From positions 1-11,593 of the forward strand of contig JABUQX010113397.1 in NCBI GenBank assembly GCA_015478945.1: a stretch of 11,593 nt of DNA, in the 5' to 3' direction. The stretch's first letter is position 1; every line of letters starts with the position of its first letter. Shown here one piece after another: positions 9,529-11,593 of this stretch. Under the pieces are notes generated by a model. The model had not been told where the DNA came from, did no database searches, and was given only the letters and a program-made list of their open reading frames with translations. The position numbers were made by a program, and so were the translations under genes. The DNA is from Trachelipus rathkii. Lineage: Eukaryota > Arthropoda > Malacostraca > Isopoda > Trachelipodidae.

Positions 9529-9549
9529 TTGCAATGGTTTTCATTGCAA
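9529..9549 (+). other. Perfect 8-bp stem hairpin after the pol stop
   Basis: TTGCAATG (9529-9536) and CATTGCAA (9542-9549) are exact reverse complements around a 5-base loop. It sits between the end of pol (9510) and the polypurine tract (9556). A role in the RNA (stability, packaging or 3' processing) is possible but unproven; chance is not excluded for an 8-bp stem. Confidence 0.5.
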
Positions 9550-9555
9550 CTCTTC

Positions 9556-9565
9556 AGTGGGAGGA
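9556..9565 (+). promoter_or_regulatory. Polypurine tract for plus-strand priming
   Basis: AGTGGGAGGA, including seven straight purines at 9559-9565, lies directly before the 3' LTR. That is where an LTR element needs an RNase H-resistant purine run as the plus-strand primer. The position and the G-rich make-up in an otherwise AT-rich region support the call. Confidence 0.6.
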
Positions 9566-10004
9566 TATAAAAACTATTATATACTTCCATATATATCTTC
9601 TATTTTACTTATTTAGTAGTTTATTTTAGGATATAAAAACTATTAGCTATATACAGTATCTTTTATTTATTATTAAGCAGAATTTATATTTTTGTCTACA
9701 TGTGATATTCATTTTCACTAAATTTCACTAACCACAACTGCGGACTCACTTCAAATTCAATAGCGGTCCTATTTAATAGTGCTTGTGAAATCAAAATTTT
9801 AATAATAAAAAATGTAGGTGTTAGGAGGTAAATTGTAATTTTCCCTTTATCAACCTACCTCTATTCTCTTTTTCTCTTACTCTCCTATTCAATTTAACCT
9901 AATAAGTTAGTTAGTTATAATTTAATAAAGCCACAAGGCTGAGTTATCTTAAAAAAACTACTAGAACTTCCTCAAGGACCAAAAAAGTCTTTGAATAACC
10001 AACA
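9566..10004 (+). repeat. 3' LTR (copy C) of the BEL/Pao element
   Basis: TATAAAAACTATTATATACT at 9566 matches 2224 onward in copy B, apart from loss of the opening TG. Shared blocks continue in order (see copy B) to the A-rich end at 9972-9995 and a CA at about 10003-10004. GGATATAAAAACTATTA occurs twice inside this copy (9563 and 9629), a small internal duplication not present in the same form in B. Copy C is about 140 bases shorter than B, the shortage lying mainly in the middle. The exact 3' edge is uncertain. Confidence 0.72.
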
Positions 10005-10074
10005 AACTCAAGGTAAGGCTTATGTAGTTACACAATTGTATTTATATATTAATTTTTTAGTTCTCATAGATGCA

Positions 10075-11593
10075 AGCGGTTAAAAGTAAAAAAGAAGCGT
10101 GTTTGAATACTCAAAGCAAATGATGAAGTTTCAAAAGAAAGATGCTTGGAATTATATAAGGAGGAAAAAAGAAATACTAAAAGGTGCATACGTAGGAGAA
10201 AAGAAGAGGTAAATGAACAGTTTGGAAGGAGGATAATGGGGATTAACAAGGGAATAGGAAAAGGGAGGCCCCCTCTAGGAAGTTCTTGTGAAAGGAAGCG
10301 CGAGAGGTTAAGAATGAGAATAAAGGGAAACCTAGCTCAGAAATGAATAGAGATGGTGCTTTTGTAACTGATGAAATGGATGTGAGGGGAGTGTGGAAAG
10401 AACACTTCGAAAATCTGCATAATATTGGCAGTAATGAAGATGTGATAGTGAATGTGTGTGGGTTTGATGGTGCAAGAAGGAATGGTATTTTGCGGGATGA
10501 GGTTATTAGGCAGGAGGAGGTAATGTGAAGGATGAGAAAGTGGAAGAAAGGTAAATCTGCAGGTATAGATGTAAATTAATGGTGAAAGATAAGAACGGAG
10601 ATGATATGGTGATTGATTGGATTGAGTGTGTAATAAAGCGTATATGGAGGGTAAAGTTCCGAGAGATGGAGGAGAAGGCAGTTAATAGTAACATTATATA
10701 AGGGTAAGGGAGATAAGGGAAACTGTAGAAATTATAGGGGGAATTAGTTTATTGATGTTGTAGGGAAGATATATGCTGGTATTTTTGGTCGAAAGAGTTG
10801 CGTCGAGTGACTGAAGACTGAAGGTGAAGAACAAGGTGGTTTAGGAGTGGTAAAGGATGTGTGGATTAAATCTTTACATTGAAACAATGATTGAGCAAAT
10901 GAGGGAAAGAAGATAAATTGTATTCGGTTTTATTGGATTTGCAAAGGCGTATGATAGGGTTAATAGGGAAGCTCTATGGGGCAGGTGTTAGTGATATTTG
11001 TGTTGGTGTAGGGCTTCTGAATGGAATCAAAAGTACTGTATGAGGATAGTGTGGCGTGTGTACGAATAATTGGTGTCAAAGGTGATTGGGTTTAATATTA
11101 ATGATGGAGTGAGACAGGGTTGTGTTATGTCTCCTTCTCGTTATTCAATTTATATATGGATGGGGTTATGAAGATTAAGAGGTGGGGTTGGCAGGAAATT
11201 GGTGTTAGAATGATGGAGAATGGAGATGATGGAGGTACCCTATTATATGCGGAGGATTTTGTTCTTTGGTGGCGAATCTGAAGAGAGTTTGACAAGATTG
11301 GTAGAGATTTGGCAGGGTGTGTTAAAAGGAGGGGTTTGAAATAAACGTATATAAGAGTAAGGGTATGGTTGTAAGTGAGGATAGCCCTCAGTGTTAAGTT
11401 ATGTTGGATTGGTGACAGCTGGAACAAGTGTCTGAGTTTAATATTTAGGGTATGTGTTGGATGAGAAGGGAAAGATGATGCAGAGTGTAGTAGTGTAGTT
11501 ATGGCGGAGAGGTGGCTGGTGCAATTAATCGTTGGTGAATGTAAGGGACTAAGCTTGAGTGCGCTAGGGTCTTGGATGAGGGTATGTTGTTAC
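10075..11593 (+). pseudogene. Decayed LINE reverse transcriptase, second type, runs off the right edge
   Basis: This is the RT half of a non-LTR retrotransposon protein. In order: a Lys/Arg-rich segment (10080-10330); RDGAFVTDE and WKEHFENLHNI (about 10345-10425); VCGFDGARRN (about 10457-10485); RKWKKGKSAGID (10531-10570), the finger segment; YKGKGDKGNCRNYRG (10698-10740); EQGGF with a GKGCVD piece (about 10827-10875); AKAYDRVNREALW (10938-10977), motif A, with its Asp near 10937; RQGCVMSP (about 11112-11135), motif B; and the YADD box reading Y-A-E-D at 11246-11257, its first Asp changed to Glu. VLDEKGK (about 11456-11480) follows. The order matches the RT family widely seen in crustacean and other animal genomes as endonuclease-reverse transcriptase. 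NYRG-type wording sets it apart from the left-hand LINE; I cannot name the clade. No endonuclease domain is visible, so it looks 5'-truncated. Minus-strand open frames here are shadows of the G-rich strand. Confidence 0.82.

Larger units (their letters stand above)
2222..10004 (+). mobile_element. Degenerate BEL/Pao LTR retrotransposon, near full length
   Basis: Two related LTRs (2222-2800 and 9566-10004) bracket gag and pol remnants in BEL/Pao order: zinc-knuckle gag, aspartic protease, RT, RNase H, integrase, DUF5641-like C-terminus. Total size is about 7.8 kb, within the normal 6-9 kb for the group, but the leader before gag (about 1.2 kb) is unusually long. The element is dead: stops and single-base frameshifts break gag and pol at dozens of places, and the LTRs differ strongly, so insertion was long ago. 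No matching target-site duplication could be seen beside the proposed ends (TTACA on the left, AACTC on the right). That may reflect decay, misplaced ends or LTR-LTR recombination. Confidence 0.85.

Noticed and set aside
11125..11427. Minus-strand open frame of 100 codons
   Set aside because: Opposite the LINE RT motifs B and YADD; its Pro/Ser/Leu-rich make-up is what the reverse of a G-rich strand gives.
1..11593. A new defence, toxin or biosynthetic system
   Set aside because: All recognisable coding traces belong to retrotransposon proteins and all are broken; nothing remains that would form an independent gene set.

Overview
The window reads as AT-rich, intergenic-type eukaryotic (metazoan) DNA made almost entirely of old, broken retrotransposons. 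I see no intact protein-coding gene, tRNA, rRNA, CRISPR array or bacterial-style operon. BEL/Pao elements are known only from animals. The TAGGCCTA-rich tracts and the two LINE types would fit an invertebrate, perhaps a crustacean, but the host assignment is inference.

Layout: (1) About 1-1205, minus strand: a decayed LINE of the CR1/Jockey/L2-like group, covering the C-terminal part of the endonuclease, the linker and the start of the reverse transcriptase. The rest runs off the left edge. (2) 1206-1674: nothing assignable. (3) 1675-10004, plus strand: a BEL/Pao LTR retrotransposon array. Two LTR-like units lie head to tail (A, 1675-2221; B, 2222-2800). They are followed by a long non-coding leader with TAGGCCTA-rich degenerate repeats, a gag remnant (from about 4022) with zinc knuckles, and a pol remnant in the standard BEL/Pao order: aspartic protease, RT, RNase H, integrase, then a C-terminal DUF5641-like domain ending at 9510. 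A small hairpin, a short polypurine tract and a third LTR copy (C, 9566-10004) close the element. (4) About 10075-11593, plus strand: the RT part of a second, different LINE, running off the right edge.

Every coding remnant is split by stops and single-base frameshifts, so the open frames seen are fragments of the old polyproteins and do not represent separate genes. Within the BEL/Pao element decay is uneven: the integrase/DUF5641 end is the best preserved (one in-frame stop in 153 codons), while the RT active-site box is damaged. I found no sign of a new biological system. The most unusual points are the tandem LTR junction, the long repeat-bearing leader and the hairpin between the pol stop and the polypurine tract.
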